DNA of 64,000 nucleotides from CAKZSB01 sp964573105. GTDB lineage: Bacteria > Pseudomonadota > Gammaproteobacteria > Granulosicoccales > Granulosicoccaceae. Positions within the stretch are counted from its first letter, which is position 1, and each line of letters opens with the position of its first letter. The notes beneath the pieces are model-generated. The model made no database searches. It worked only from the letters and a program-made list of their open reading frames with translations, and had not been told where the DNA came from. The translations under genes were made by a program, and so were the position numbers. Location of the stretch: the NCBI GenBank assembly GCA_964573105.1, contig CAZNIS010000004.1:1-64000 (forward strand), read 5' to 3'. Shown here in pieces: positions 17,308 to 25,720 of the stretch.

Positions 17308-19917
17308 CTAAAGCGGAATTCCAGCCCAGCCGAGTATTTTTGCATTCAATGTTAAAACTTCGCTGTTATCTACTGGAGCGTACTGTTTATACTTCTCTAC
17401 TGTGAAATCCGGGTACACTGACATAAACTCTTTCGCGTAAATTGTTGCTTTTTCTTCATTCCCGAGTCGCCAGTTAGCCAGTATCCTCATACGCAAACTC
17501 GACGCGTGCAATTTATTCAGCTTCAGGGACTTTTCTACCCATTTCAGCGCTTCTTCTGATTCCCCTTTCGCCAAGCATGCAGATGCCATTGCATTTTGGT
17601 ACAGGAAAGATGCAGGATCAAACGGCGAAAGCTCTATCGCTCTCAGTGCGTCCTGCGCCGCACCATCACCCTCGTCAGTAAACGATCTTAAGGCTGATCT
17701 GCTAAACCAGGCCAGGCAATTGTTCTTATCTAAATCGATTGCATCGTCATACCTGCTACGTGCGATATCTATTCGACCGAAGAAATGGAGTTGCACTACG
17801 CCTTCCGCTACATGCGCCGACGAACAATCAGGATCGCAATCTAATGCACGACTCGCAGCATCAGATGCCAATGCAGCCTCTCTTTTCTTGTCTATCATCC
17901 AGCCTTGCTGAGCTCTCATCACCCGCCACTCGGCAAGCATTGCGTGCGCAGGGGCCCAAAACGGGCTCCGACTGACAACAACTTCCAGCGCCCTCCTTGC
18001 GAGAAAGAAATCGCGATTTCCAAATCTATTCATCATGTTCGCCGCAGCAGTCAACAGCTTATGTGATTCGAGTGTAACCGGCGATTTTGCGCGTAACTGT
18101 TTTACAGCATGCCGACCAATGGCAACATACAGATCATTCAAAATATCAGCGCACTTATCTGCTCGCTCAAGTGGTTTTTGGAAATCGCTAATAATATATC
18201 TTTCTGAAAGAATGATTGACTCGGTTCTTCTATCGGACAGTTCAACAAATGTTTCCAGCACATTATCAGCAATAGAAAAACTACCTCCAAACACATAGTC
18301 ACAATCCAGACTATCAGCTACCATTGCTTTCGAACGAACTCCCCCTGAAAACGCTTTTGTTGATTGTCGAGAAATCACCTCGAAGTGACCATTTGCAGCT
18401 ACCAAGTGGATCAATTCATCTGCGAACACGTCGCCAATCAAGCGATCATGCTCTGTGGTGATAATACGCGCTTCCAATGGAATTATGGCAAGTCGGGCAA
18501 TGGTTCTTTGAATAGGGTCGTGCAATCTAAAGCTACTTCTACCTACAATCTCTGTAAGTCTAAAACAGCGTATTTTTTCATCATAAGCATCAATGTAGGT
18601 TTCACCTATGTCTTCGACAATGGCATCGACGGAAGCTGTAATGTGTTCCCTCACGCTAGCTGTCACTATAAGATCATGGCCGTTGGAGAGCGAGGCGAGT
18701 TTCTGTGCTGTTAATAGTGATACTGGACCTTGTTCAAAATGACCAATGATTGCCATTTTTGCAACAGCTCTGGTCTGCTGCATCAGCAAAGTATCTGTTT
18801 GAGCGCGCAATACAGACAAAGCGCAATTTATTGCCTGACTACAGGTATCGAATTCTGCAAAATACTCATGGATCGCAAAACTTTTTATCTGTATGCCCGA
18901 ACAGTCGCCAACTATTTCTTCAATCGTGTATTGTGCAGAATCAACATAGACTGTCGTATCCCCACGATCTACCGCCTGATCGGTGGGAAAGTACCAGTAA
19001 AGATAAAACTTCAACGGACCGGTTCCTGACAGATCCGCCATTGATATAGGTTTTCGCGTTTGAGGTTGGCGATCAGTTGCTCCGATTGCATGGATGGCCT
19101 TGGAACCGATATCGATGTTGCGCTGTGCGTCGTTGTCAAACGTCGATTCATTCACTTTGATCTTCACAGCTATTTCCTGCGTTTGTGAGGAAGGCTCTAC
19201 ATCGAACTCTTCTGATAATGCTGCCCACAGTGACGAATAGCATCTCAAAGCCTTTGCGTTTTCTCCTCGTTCATAGTACTGCCGCATTGCAAATCTGCAT
19301 GCTTCTTCATTAGTTGAATCAAATTCCAATAAACACTCGGCCGCCTCTAACCTGACGTTAGTAGTCAACTGCGAACGGAACAGACCCGTCAGAGCAGACT
19401 GAAGCCGAGTGCGAAAATCAGCCCTGACAAACCTTACCCAGTCAGTCATTGCCTCGTTCTCAAGCTCTATTCCTGGCAAAAGGCTGTCATCAAGGCCGGC
19501 AACCACTTCAGGAGACGGCACTTTTCGACCACTACGTATAGCATCGACAACCTCATTGCTGTCGAGCTGAACACTCCCAAGCTGCAAAACTATTGAATCG
19601 TTGCTGGTCTCGAGCACATGTTCGAATTTACGCTTCTGGAGTTCCCGCCGCAGGCGGAAGACCGCTTGTCTAAGGTTAGACTTGGCACTTTTTGAATCCG
19701 AGTTTGGCCACAGAGTAGCTGCGGTTTGTTCCCTGTCGATTCGTCCGTGTTGTGAAAGTGCGAGGCACAGCAGCACATGCTTCGCAGCCTGCAAGCTGAG
19801 TAGCAATGGTTCGCTACCAACTTTTGCGTTGAACTCACCCAACAGCTGGATTTGCAGCAAGAGCCCGCCCCGCGTCTGGAGCGGCGAGCATGCAATCGTC
19901 TTGCCTCTCTCGGACAC
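17308..19917 (-). CDS. BTAD/SARP-like regulator with cyclase-like and TPR regions
   Basis: 869 residues, soluble. Residues ~20-110 form an OmpR-type winged helix ('LLLSLQAAKHVLLCLALSQH', 'LRQAVFRLRREL'). About 125-255 is a bacterial transcriptional activation domain ('RCYSSLWAALSEEFDVEPS'). A central region resembles a degenerate class III nucleotide-cyclase domain, then a TolB-like stretch of the adenylate-cyclase/TPR type ('FADELIHLVAANGHFEVISRQ', then 'YVFGGSFSIADN'). The C-terminal ~250 residues are TPR-like helices. Probably a transcription activator that reads a signal through its C-terminal half. It sits directly upstream of the PAP2-fold and subtilase genes on the same strand (256 bp gap) and is the likely local regulator. 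Confidence 0.8.
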   Translation of the reverse strand: MSERGKTIACSPLQTRGGLLLQIQLLGEFNAKVGSEPLLLSLQAAKHVLLCLALSQHGRIDREQTAATLWPNSDSKSAKSNLRQAVFRLRRELQKRKFEHVLETSNDSIVLQLGSVQLDSNEVVDAIRSGRKVPSPEVVAGLDDSLLPGIELENEAMTDWVRFVRADFRTRLQSALTGLFRSQLTTNVRLEAAECLLEFDSTNEEACRFAMRQYYERGENAKALRCYSSLWAALSEEFDVEPSSQTQEIAVKIKVNESTFDNDAQRNIDIGSKAIHAIGATDRQPQTRKPISMADLSGTGPLKFYLYWYFPTDQAVDRGDTTVYVDSAQYTIEEIVGDCSGIQIKSFAIHEYFAEFDTCSQAINCALSVLRAQTDTLLMQQTRAVAKMAIIGHFEQGPVSLLTAQKLASLSNGHDLIVTASVREHITASVDAIVEDIGETYIDAYDEKIRCFRLTEIVGRSSFRLHDPIQRTIARLAIIPLEARIITTEHDRLIGDVFADELIHLVAANGHFEVISRQSTKAFSGGVRSKAMVADSLDCDYVFGGSFSIADNVLETFVELSDRRTESIILSERYIISDFQKPLERADKCADILNDLYVAIGRHAVKQLRAKSPVTLESHKLLTAAANMMNRFGNRDFFLARRALEVVVSRSPFWAPAHAMLAEWRVMRAQQGWMIDKKREAALASDAASRALDCDPDCSSAHVAEGVVQLHFFGRIDIARSRYDDAIDLDKNNCLAWFSRSALRSFTDEGDGAAQDALRAIELSPFDPASFLYQNAMASACLAKGESEEALKWVEKSLKLNKLHASSLRMRILANWRLGNEEKATIYAKEFMSVYPDFTVEKYKQYAPVDNSEVLTLNAKILGWAGIPL

Positions 19918-20442
19918 CCGGAAACCGAATTAGATTTCCCGCCGGAGGCTATCTGCTACTCCACCCGACGAATTGCCGGTTAGACTGCGGATTACGAACC
20001 CGTTGCGCACCAGACATTAATAGAAGATCTGATGAGCTATTTTTATCATAGTGCATTAGACCAGTCCATTGTTTATCGGGTGGCGATGCACCAAGGCGGG
20101 CGCACGGGATGCCCAACTGACTGCTCCCAACATCGCATAGTCTGTCAATTACCAAAACCCGCATTGCGTGAGCGTTTTGGCAATTGACAGGTATATGACA
20201 ACCTTAAGCCAGGTCGCATAATACGTTGTGGCAACCAACCTCCTGTTATCTATATTTGAACCGTTCGAACGATTATGCCTCACAGTAGTAACTCGGGGAA
20301 ACTCGGAGGTGTTCACCCAATCTTATGCCTCCGGCTTCCAGCAATTGATATTGGCACACCCGGTTAGGGCCACGTAAGCACAACTATGCCGCGAAAACTA
20401 CGAGTGGACGTTGACCCCATGTGTCCGCACCAGTCACGTCCA
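19918..20442. other. Intergenic region between the two regulators
   Basis: 525 bp, A+T-rich. A 71-codon minus-strand frame at 19949-20164 has no ribosome site and no protein-like look, so it is not called. The region holds the long inverted repeat listed separately, a perfect 10-bp palindrome CGTTCGAACG at 20262-20271, and a wide inverted repeat GTGGACGT (20404-20411) / ACGTCCAC (20436-20443) that overlaps the end of the LuxR gene and may help terminate it. The promoter of the BTAD regulator must be here. Confidence 0.5.
20142..20190. promoter_or_regulatory. 17-bp inverted repeat upstream of the BTAD regulator
   Basis: CTGTCAATTACCAAAAC (20142-20158) and GTTTTGGCAATTGACAG (20174-20190) pair at 16 of 17 positions around a 15-nt loop. 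No T run follows on either strand, which argues against a simple terminator. An operator for a dimeric regulator (LuxR or BTAD protein) or an RNA hairpin in the leader are the main readings. Confidence 0.5.
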
Positions 20443-20865
20443 CTACAGTTGCATGTAGCTGGCACCTCCCGAATTTTCGATCTGAGGCGCCGCGATCAAT
20501 CGGCGTGAATAGGCCCACTGCGTTGCTTCAGCGACTGTTGACACCCCAAGCTTTGCGTAGATATTTGCAATATGACGTGCGGCCGTATTCATACTAATCG
20601 ATAGACTTTGGCCGATCGCTCGACGACTGTATCCATGGGCGACAAGGACGAGAACTTCCTGTTCTCTTTCTGTCAACTTAGTGTTGTCGGGAATCGCACG
20701 ACGCGTAGCCGACGCACGCTCGGAGCAAGAGTTGGCATACGCAAGGAGTGCAGCGATGTCTTGCATTGGCAGCTCCTGGATTACGTCAACGAATCTGGCA
20801 ATAAGCTGTTTTTTGCCGGTATGACCGATTAAATTCTGATTTAGACTTTTAGATTCTATATTCAT
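20443..20865 (-). CDS. LuxR-type helix-turn-helix regulator
   Basis: 140 residues. The C-terminal half is a clear GerE/LuxR HTH: 'LTEREQEVLVLVAHGYSRRA', then 'SISMNTAARHIANIYAKLGV' and 'EATQWA'. The N-terminal ~60 residues ('RFVDVIQELPMQDIAALLAYA') are too short for an autoinducer or receiver domain, so signal input is unclear. The start has only an A-rich leader and no good ribosome site. It heads the minus-strand block that continues with the BTAD regulator and probably controls it. Confidence 0.82.
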   Translation of the reverse strand: MNIESKSLNQNLIGHTGKKQLIARFVDVIQELPMQDIAALLAYANSCSERASATRRAIPDNTKLTEREQEVLVLVAHGYSRRAIGQSLSISMNTAARHIANIYAKLGVSTVAEATQWAYSRRLIAAPQIENSGGASYMQL

Positions 20866-21277
20866 AATTTTTTCGAATATTTGACCACGACTTGGTCCTA
20901 TTCGCTCCTTCTCCTACGTTGCGATCAACTCTAAAACCTAAATCGAGAATACTGATGAGGTGTTATCGCTGCGTTAATCAGTCGTTTTCCCCATAAACCG
21001 TTGAGCTATATGATTTTTTTCCAGCCACTTGACCACCGGGATCTTTGAACTCGACTCCCCCGTGCGTGCCTTGCGGCGCCCATTTAACAGTTATCTGCGG
21101 CACACGGATGACAGCTGCCCCGCTGGCCACCCCCTAATAACTGCTTGAAATGCGCCGAAATTTAGCCCAATGTGAACCCCTGATTTCCGCGATGTTTAGA
21201 TTTGCTGATTCGATACATTGCTTGAGATTAACCTCTGGCAATGTAAGTCATAAAAATCATAACCGGAGGGAATTATC
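20866..21277. other. Divergent intergenic region, LuxR gene / BCCT gene
   Basis: 412 bp. Apart from the possible small ORF at 20978-21103 on the minus strand, I see no gene. The right end carries ACCGGAGGGAA, the ribosome site of the BCCT gene. Composition changes from A+T-rich to G+C-rich across this stretch, so it marks the right edge of the distinct block. Confidence 0.45.
20978..21103 (-). CDS. Possible small ORF upstream of the LuxR gene
   Basis: 41 codons from a GTG at 21103 (or 50 from a GTG at 21130), ending TGA. The product, with 'VKWAPQGTHGGVEFKDPGG' and 'KKSYSSTVYGEND', is hydrophilic and Gly-rich with a protein-like composition. A GGGGC stretch lies about 10 bp before the GTG. 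It is on the same strand as the A+T-rich block and 112 bp upstream of the LuxR start. No family recognised; chance is a real alternative. Confidence 0.22.
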   Translation of the reverse strand: MPQITVKWAPQGTHGGVEFKDPGGQVAGKKSYSSTVYGEND

Positions 21278-22900
21278 GTGAGTGAGACTGACGGTGGCGG
21301 CTTCGGCGGGGAATCCGCTGACAGCGACAACTACGGCCACAACAACCACGCGTTTGGCACTGAGTACCGAATGGGCCAGGACAACATCCGTCCGCTTGGC
21401 CTCGATATCCACAATCCTGTCTTTCTAATCTCAAGCCTTGTCATCATTGCGTTCGTTCTGATCGCGCTTGCCAATCAGGAGGCTTCGGCCGAGTTTTTTG
21501 GCTGGCTGCGGCCGTGGCTGACGAGTACGTTCGATTGGTTTTTGGTGATTGCGGTGGATCTGATGCTGGTTTTTTGCCTGCTGCTGATCGTGTTGCCGGT
21601 GGGGTCGGTACGAATCGGCGGCAAGGACGCGAAACCGGATTACTCTTACGCGGGCTGGATTGCGATGTTGTTCGCTGCGGGCATTGGTATTGGCTTGCTG
21701 TTCTTTGGTGTGCTGGAACCGGTCTACTACACCTACGCGGAAGGCGGTGCGGCCAATCCGCTGGGTATTGATCCCAAATCACCGGGCAATGAAAACATCG
21801 GGATTGTCGGCACGGTTCACCACTGGGGGCTCGGTGGCTGGGCGGTCTATGCGGTGGTGGGGCTGACGCTGGCGATCTTCTGCTATAACAAAAAATTGCC
21901 ATTGACGCTGCGCTCGGCTTTTTATCCGTTACTGGGTGAACGAATCTGGGGCTGGCCGGGACACATCATCGATACGCTTGCGGTGTTTGCCACGCTTTTT
22001 GGCCTGACGACTTCTCTGGGTCTGGGCGCCACACAAATCGCTGCCGGATTGAACGATGTATTTGGTATCGAACCGAGCAACACGGTGGTCGTGTTGCTGA
22101 TTATCGGCATTACCATCATCGCGCTTGGCTCGGTTTTGATGGGCATGGACAAGGGCGTTAAGCGCCTGTCTGAAATCAATATGGTGATGGCGGTCTGTCT
22201 GTTCTTTTTCGTTTTATTTATCGCCGGTGCCGGCGCCACCATGGCCCGCTATGCTGATGTAATGGTGCAGTACATGGTGCAGATAGTTCCGCTGTCGAAT
22301 CCGTTCGGACGCGAGGACACCAGCTACTTTCACGGCTGGACCACTTTCTACTGGGCCTGGTGGATTGCCTGGTCACCGTTCGTCGGTATGTTCATCGCGC
22401 GTATCTCTCGCGGTCGCACGGTGCGGGAGTTCATCATTTGCGTGCTGATCGCACCGACACTGGTTTGCGCGCTCTGGATGACGACTTTTGGCGGTGCGGC
22501 TATCGATATGATCGAGGCTGGTACCGGCGGCGGCATCACGGGTGTAGTGGTAGATACGTACAAACCGGAACTGTCGCTGTTCAGACTGCTTGATCAGTTT
22601 CCGTTGTACAGCGTGATCGCGCCGATATCGCTCATCCTGATCATTATTTTCTTTGTCACCTCGTCCGACAGCGGCTCGCTGGTGATCGATACGATCACTG
22701 CTGGCGGCAAGATGGACGCACCGGTGGTACAGCGAGTGTTCTGGTGCACGCTGGAGGGGCTGGTTGCAATTGCGCTGCTACTCGGTGGCGGACTGGCGGC
22801 CTTGCAGGGCGCGGCGGTATCGACCGGGATACCGTTTACGCTGGTAGTTCTCTCGATGTGCTGGTGCGTCTACGTCGCGTTGCGCACGGAACCCAGATAA
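21278..22900 (+). CDS. BCCT family transporter (betaine/choline/carnitine type)
   Basis: 540 residues with 12 membrane spans. The BCCT signature is clear: 'FYWAWWIAWSPFVGMFIARI' followed by 'SRGRTVREFI', plus the glycine-rich 'MLFAAGIGIGLLFFGVLEPV' and the C-terminal 'TSSDSGSLVIDTITAGG'. Members import glycine betaine, choline, carnitine or DMSP with Na+ or H+. The start is GTG with CCGGAGGG upstream. The short C-terminal tail after the last helix argues against an osmosensing long-tail type. A UUCG-capped hairpin follows. Confidence 0.93.
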   Translation: MSETDGGGFGGESADSDNYGHNNHAFGTEYRMGQDNIRPLGLDIHNPVFLISSLVIIAFVLIALANQEASAEFFGWLRPWLTSTFDWFLVIAVDLMLVFCLLLIVLPVGSVRIGGKDAKPDYSYAGWIAMLFAAGIGIGLLFFGVLEPVYYTYAEGGAANPLGIDPKSPGNENIGIVGTVHHWGLGGWAVYAVVGLTLAIFCYNKKLPLTLRSAFYPLLGERIWGWPGHIIDTLAVFATLFGLTTSLGLGATQIAAGLNDVFGIEPSNTVVVLLIIGITIIALGSVLMGMDKGVKRLSEINMVMAVCLFFFVLFIAGAGATMARYADVMVQYMVQIVPLSNPFGREDTSYFHGWTTFYWAWWIAWSPFVGMFIARISRGRTVREFIICVLIAPTLVCALWMTTFGGAAIDMIEAGTGGGITGVVVDTYKPELSLFRLLDQFPLYSVIAPISLILIIIFFVTSSDSGSLVIDTITAGGKMDAPVVQRVFWCTLEGLVAIALLLGGGLAALQGAAVSTGIPFTLVVLSMCWCVYVALRTEPR

Positions 22901-22909
22901 CCCGCGGAT

Positions 22910-22932
22910 GGCCTCGGGCTTCGCCTGAGGCC
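22910..22932 (+). terminator. Hairpin after the BCCT gene
   Basis: GGCCTCGGG / CCTGAGGCC stem with one G-T pair, closed by a C-TTCG loop; weak T content afterwards. It lies between convergent genes and may serve both. Confidence 0.55.
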
Positions 22933-22976
22933 TGCTTAATCCTGCGTCGGATCAAAACGCGGTTCGAGCACTGATG

Positions 22977-25010
22977 CTAGCGCTCGCTTTCTACCCGCGC
23001 GCTCAATTGGCCATCGCGCCAGATATCAGCCTGAACCGGTATGCCAACCGGCATCGCGCGCCTGACGGCCGCTTCTGTCGCATCACCATTCTGCAGGCAT
23101 AAAAAGTAGCCCGCTGCCAGATGGGCCTGCCATTGCGGATCGATGCCGGGGTCGATGATGATCACGTCTTTAACTGCAGCCCCTCTGCTTAAGCTTGCGG
23201 CGAATTTGTCGCGCTCACCCACGCTGCAGCAGCAAAGGATCTCAACGGTACCGCCCTTTTTCGGCAATTGCTTTGCGAGCTTAGCGCCGCGAACCGCCTT
23301 TTTGCGATCGAGAAATCGAATCCCGTGACGCGTGCCGTCGGCAATCAGCAGCACGTGCGAGTAGACCCCCTTGTTGGCCTTGAGCCAGGCACGCAATTCG
23401 GTGGTGGTTCGCATCCGCTCTACATCAACCAACAGTTCGCTGCCGACAAACCGCGCTTCCAGATCCAGCATCAGTTCTGCGGCGCTGCCATCGTTCACGT
23501 CAGCACCCACGTGCGCAATCAGCAGGCCGCGCTGGGCGCCTGTAGTTGCCGATTCAGCGCCAATAGAGGAGGAATCCGTTTGGGCAAATGAGGCGATAGC
23601 AGGCGTATCCAAAGCCGACGGTGCTGCGCCTGAAGCACTCAAGCTGGCGGTGTTTGAAATCACGACATCACTCATATCGACCGGCTTGTAGGCGGCGCGG
23701 TCATATTCGTAGGTGTACGGGAACGGACGCGTGCAGTCAAAACCGACTTTGCTGCCGAGGTAATCGGGAAAGCCTGGATTGAGACCGTGGCCGAAGACTT
23801 TGTCGATGGTGAGGATGCCGGTTTTGGGGTCGAGCCGGGTTGCCATTGACCACTCGACATCCGAGGCATCGCGAATATCGACGTCATCGTCGACGACGGT
23901 AACCATTTTCAGCGGTGGAAACGCGGCAAACGCCGCCATAATCGCCTGCTTGCCCCAGCCTGCGCGCTTTTGCGACAGACTGACCACGGCGTGATAGAAG
24001 CCGCAGCCACCGTGGGTGAAATAGACATCCTGCACGCCGGGTACCTGGCGCTGCAGGGTCGCAAGCACATTGGCCTCGCCCAGCAATCCCACCGAATTCC
24101 AGACTTCCGCACCGGAGATGATGGTTTGAAACACCGGATTTTGGCGGGCGTGGACAGCGCGCACTCGCACTTTCGGCCGCGGCTCACGGCGAGCGTAGTA
24201 GCCAGTCACCTCGGCGAACGGCCCCTCGTCGCCGAGTTCACCAGGGATCATTTCGCACTCGATGGCGTACATCGCGTTGGCGACCAGTTCGCTGGGCGTC
24301 ATGCGCCCTTTGACCAACTCCAGCGGTGCGCCGTGAAATTCGCTGGCGATGCCCAGTTCATCGGTATCCGGCGGTGCCGCCTCAGCCGGGGTGGCAGCAG
24401 CGAAGTGCAACCCTGGCCCGACGCCACAGTTGATCGAGATGAACAGGCTCTTTTTCAGTTGGCGCGCCTTTTCCAGATAGAGACCGAGATGGCGGCCGGC
24501 ATCGATATTCACGTGCAATGTACGCTCGTCCACCACCATGAAGCGCTGAATGGATGCGTTGCGCACGCCCGTCTCGGGATCGGTTGCGATCACCACACCG
24601 GCGTCGAAGTAGGGTCCGCCGTCCTTTGCGGCGTGGACTGGTATCGGGATGTCGTCCAGCGTCAGCCCTGATTCGCCCTGCAACACGGGGCCATCGTCAA
24701 CCAGCACCGGCGGCATGGGTGATTGCTGCCAGTTCCCGATGCTGTCGGACACATACTGTGGCAGTTCATCCGGAGCTTTGCGCATCAAATGCCCGAGCAG
24801 ATCGCGCGACCAGTACAGACCGGTAAACACCGGCGCACTGTGGCCCTTGACGTTATCGAACATCACCGCCTGATGGCCACCCTCAAGGTTGGCGGCGATG
24901 CCGGCCAGATCGTGTTCGAGCGAGACTTCGCTGGTCACATGTGCGATGCGACCGGCACGGTCGAGATCATCGATGATCGAGGCGAGATCAGCCAGATGAT
25001 TGGCAGCCAT
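22977..25010 (-). CDS. UbiD family decarboxylase with C-terminal extension
   Basis: 677 residues. About 1-455 is a UbiD-type prenyl-FMN decarboxylase: 'NASIQRFMVV' (catalytic Arg), 'GDEGPFAEVTGYY' (Glu) and 'ASDVEWSMATR' (Glu), with 'DVYFTHGGCGFYHAVVSL' and 'GWGKQAIMAAF' as further family text. UbiD enzymes decarboxylate, or carboxylate, unsaturated and aromatic acids. Typical members end near 450-500 residues. Here an Ala/Ser-rich linker leads into a ~190-residue extra domain containing 'YSHVLLIADGTRHG' and 'TVEILCCCSVGERD'. The likely cofactor source is the UbiX-like gene at 5699-6283. Confidence 0.85.
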   Translation of the reverse strand: MAANHLADLASIIDDLDRAGRIAHVTSEVSLEHDLAGIAANLEGGHQAVMFDNVKGHSAPVFTGLYWSRDLLGHLMRKAPDELPQYVSDSIGNWQQSPMPPVLVDDGPVLQGESGLTLDDIPIPVHAAKDGGPYFDAGVVIATDPETGVRNASIQRFMVVDERTLHVNIDAGRHLGLYLEKARQLKKSLFISINCGVGPGLHFAAATPAEAAPPDTDELGIASEFHGAPLELVKGRMTPSELVANAMYAIECEMIPGELGDEGPFAEVTGYYARREPRPKVRVRAVHARQNPVFQTIISGAEVWNSVGLLGEANVLATLQRQVPGVQDVYFTHGGCGFYHAVVSLSQKRAGWGKQAIMAAFAAFPPLKMVTVVDDDVDIRDASDVEWSMATRLDPKTGILTIDKVFGHGLNPGFPDYLGSKVGFDCTRPFPYTYEYDRAAYKPVDMSDVVISNTASLSASGAAPSALDTPAIASFAQTDSSSIGAESATTGAQRGLLIAHVGADVNDGSAAELMLDLEARFVGSELLVDVERMRTTTELRAWLKANKGVYSHVLLIADGTRHGIRFLDRKKAVRGAKLAKQLPKKGGTVEILCCCSVGERDKFAASLSRGAAVKDVIIIDPGIDPQWQAHLAAGYFLCLQNGDATEAAVRRAMPVGIPVQADIWRDGQLSARVESER

Positions 25011-25062
25011 GGGATTCTCCGAAGACAGCGGTTAGGGGTATGAACTTCCCGACCCTGATTTA

Positions 25063-25102
25063 TAGCAGCTAACTGTACCCTCTAGCAGTTAACTGTACCC
25101 TC
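25063..25102. repeat. Tandem 20-bp repeat upstream of the UbiD gene
   Basis: TAGCAGCTAACTGTACCCTC and TAGCAGTTAACTGTACCCTC directly abut, differing by one base. The second copy contains the perfect palindrome CAGTTAACTG. The pair lies 53 bp before the UbiD-family start codon, a position suited to an operator or activator site. Confidence 0.6.
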
Positions 25103-25164
25103 GGTCCCGACGACAATGCAGCGTGACCGTTCACACAGTGATCAGGATTGCGTTAGGCTCTGAA

Positions 25165-25668
25165 TTATCCCCAACCACTGTCCAGCGCCGCGCCGATCTG
25201 ACGATAGCCGCTTTCAAAAAATACCAGTGGCGGCTCATCGTCGCGCACATCGACCGACGCCACTCGGCTGACGAGTATCTGGTGATCACCGGCAACAATC
25301 GATTGCAGCGCCACGCACTGCAAACACACGTTGCAGTCGGCGAGTATCGGCGCGCCACTCTGCCCGGTGCTCCAGTCGATACCAGCGAACTTGTCAGCGG
25401 CGGGATCGGCGAATCGATTCGACAAAGCGACCTGGGATTCGCCGAGTACGTGTATAGCCGTATTCGTTGCCACGCGGAACACGCCGAACTCGGGCGCGTG
25501 CTCACCGACACTCCACAGCACCAGCGGCGGCGTCAGCGACACTGAGGCGAAACTGTTGACGGTCATGCCCACCGGGTTGCCGCTGGCATCAGTGGTGGTG
25601 ACGATCGCCACGCCGGTTGCGTAACGCGCCAGCGCGTGACGCAGCTGTTCGGTATCGGGTGCGCTCAA
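25165..25668 (-). CDS. Flavin reductase family protein
   Basis: 167 residues of the NAD(P)H:flavin oxidoreductase split-barrel family. Signatures are 'LARYATGVAIVTTTDASGNP', 'GMTVNSFASVSLTPPLVLWS', 'FAVHVL'-type 'AIHVLGESQVALSNRFA' and the C-terminal 'DDEPPLVFFESGYRQI'. Such enzymes supply reduced FMN to partner monooxygenases. The LimB-like monooxygenase gene at 26636-27796 on the same strand is a natural partner. Confidence 0.88.
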   Translation of the reverse strand: MSAPDTEQLRHALARYATGVAIVTTTDASGNPVGMTVNSFASVSLTPPLVLWSVGEHAPEFGVFRVATNTAIHVLGESQVALSNRFADPAADKFAGIDWSTGQSGAPILADCNVCLQCVALQSIVAGDHQILVSRVASVDVRDDEPPLVFFESGYRQIGAALDSGWG

Positions 25669-25720
25669 TGGTTCGTCGCTCTTGTGCGGTCGATTAGCTA
25701 TTTAATCAGATTGCTTATCG

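Noticed and set aside
19949..20164. 71-codon minus-strand frame upstream of the BTAD regulator
   Set aside because: No ribosome site, no protein-like pattern, and it overlaps part of the long inverted repeat; the frame looks accidental.
21444..21902. 152-codon minus-strand frame inside the BCCT gene
   Set aside because: Pro/Arg/Ser-rich shadow frame of a G+C-rich membrane protein gene.
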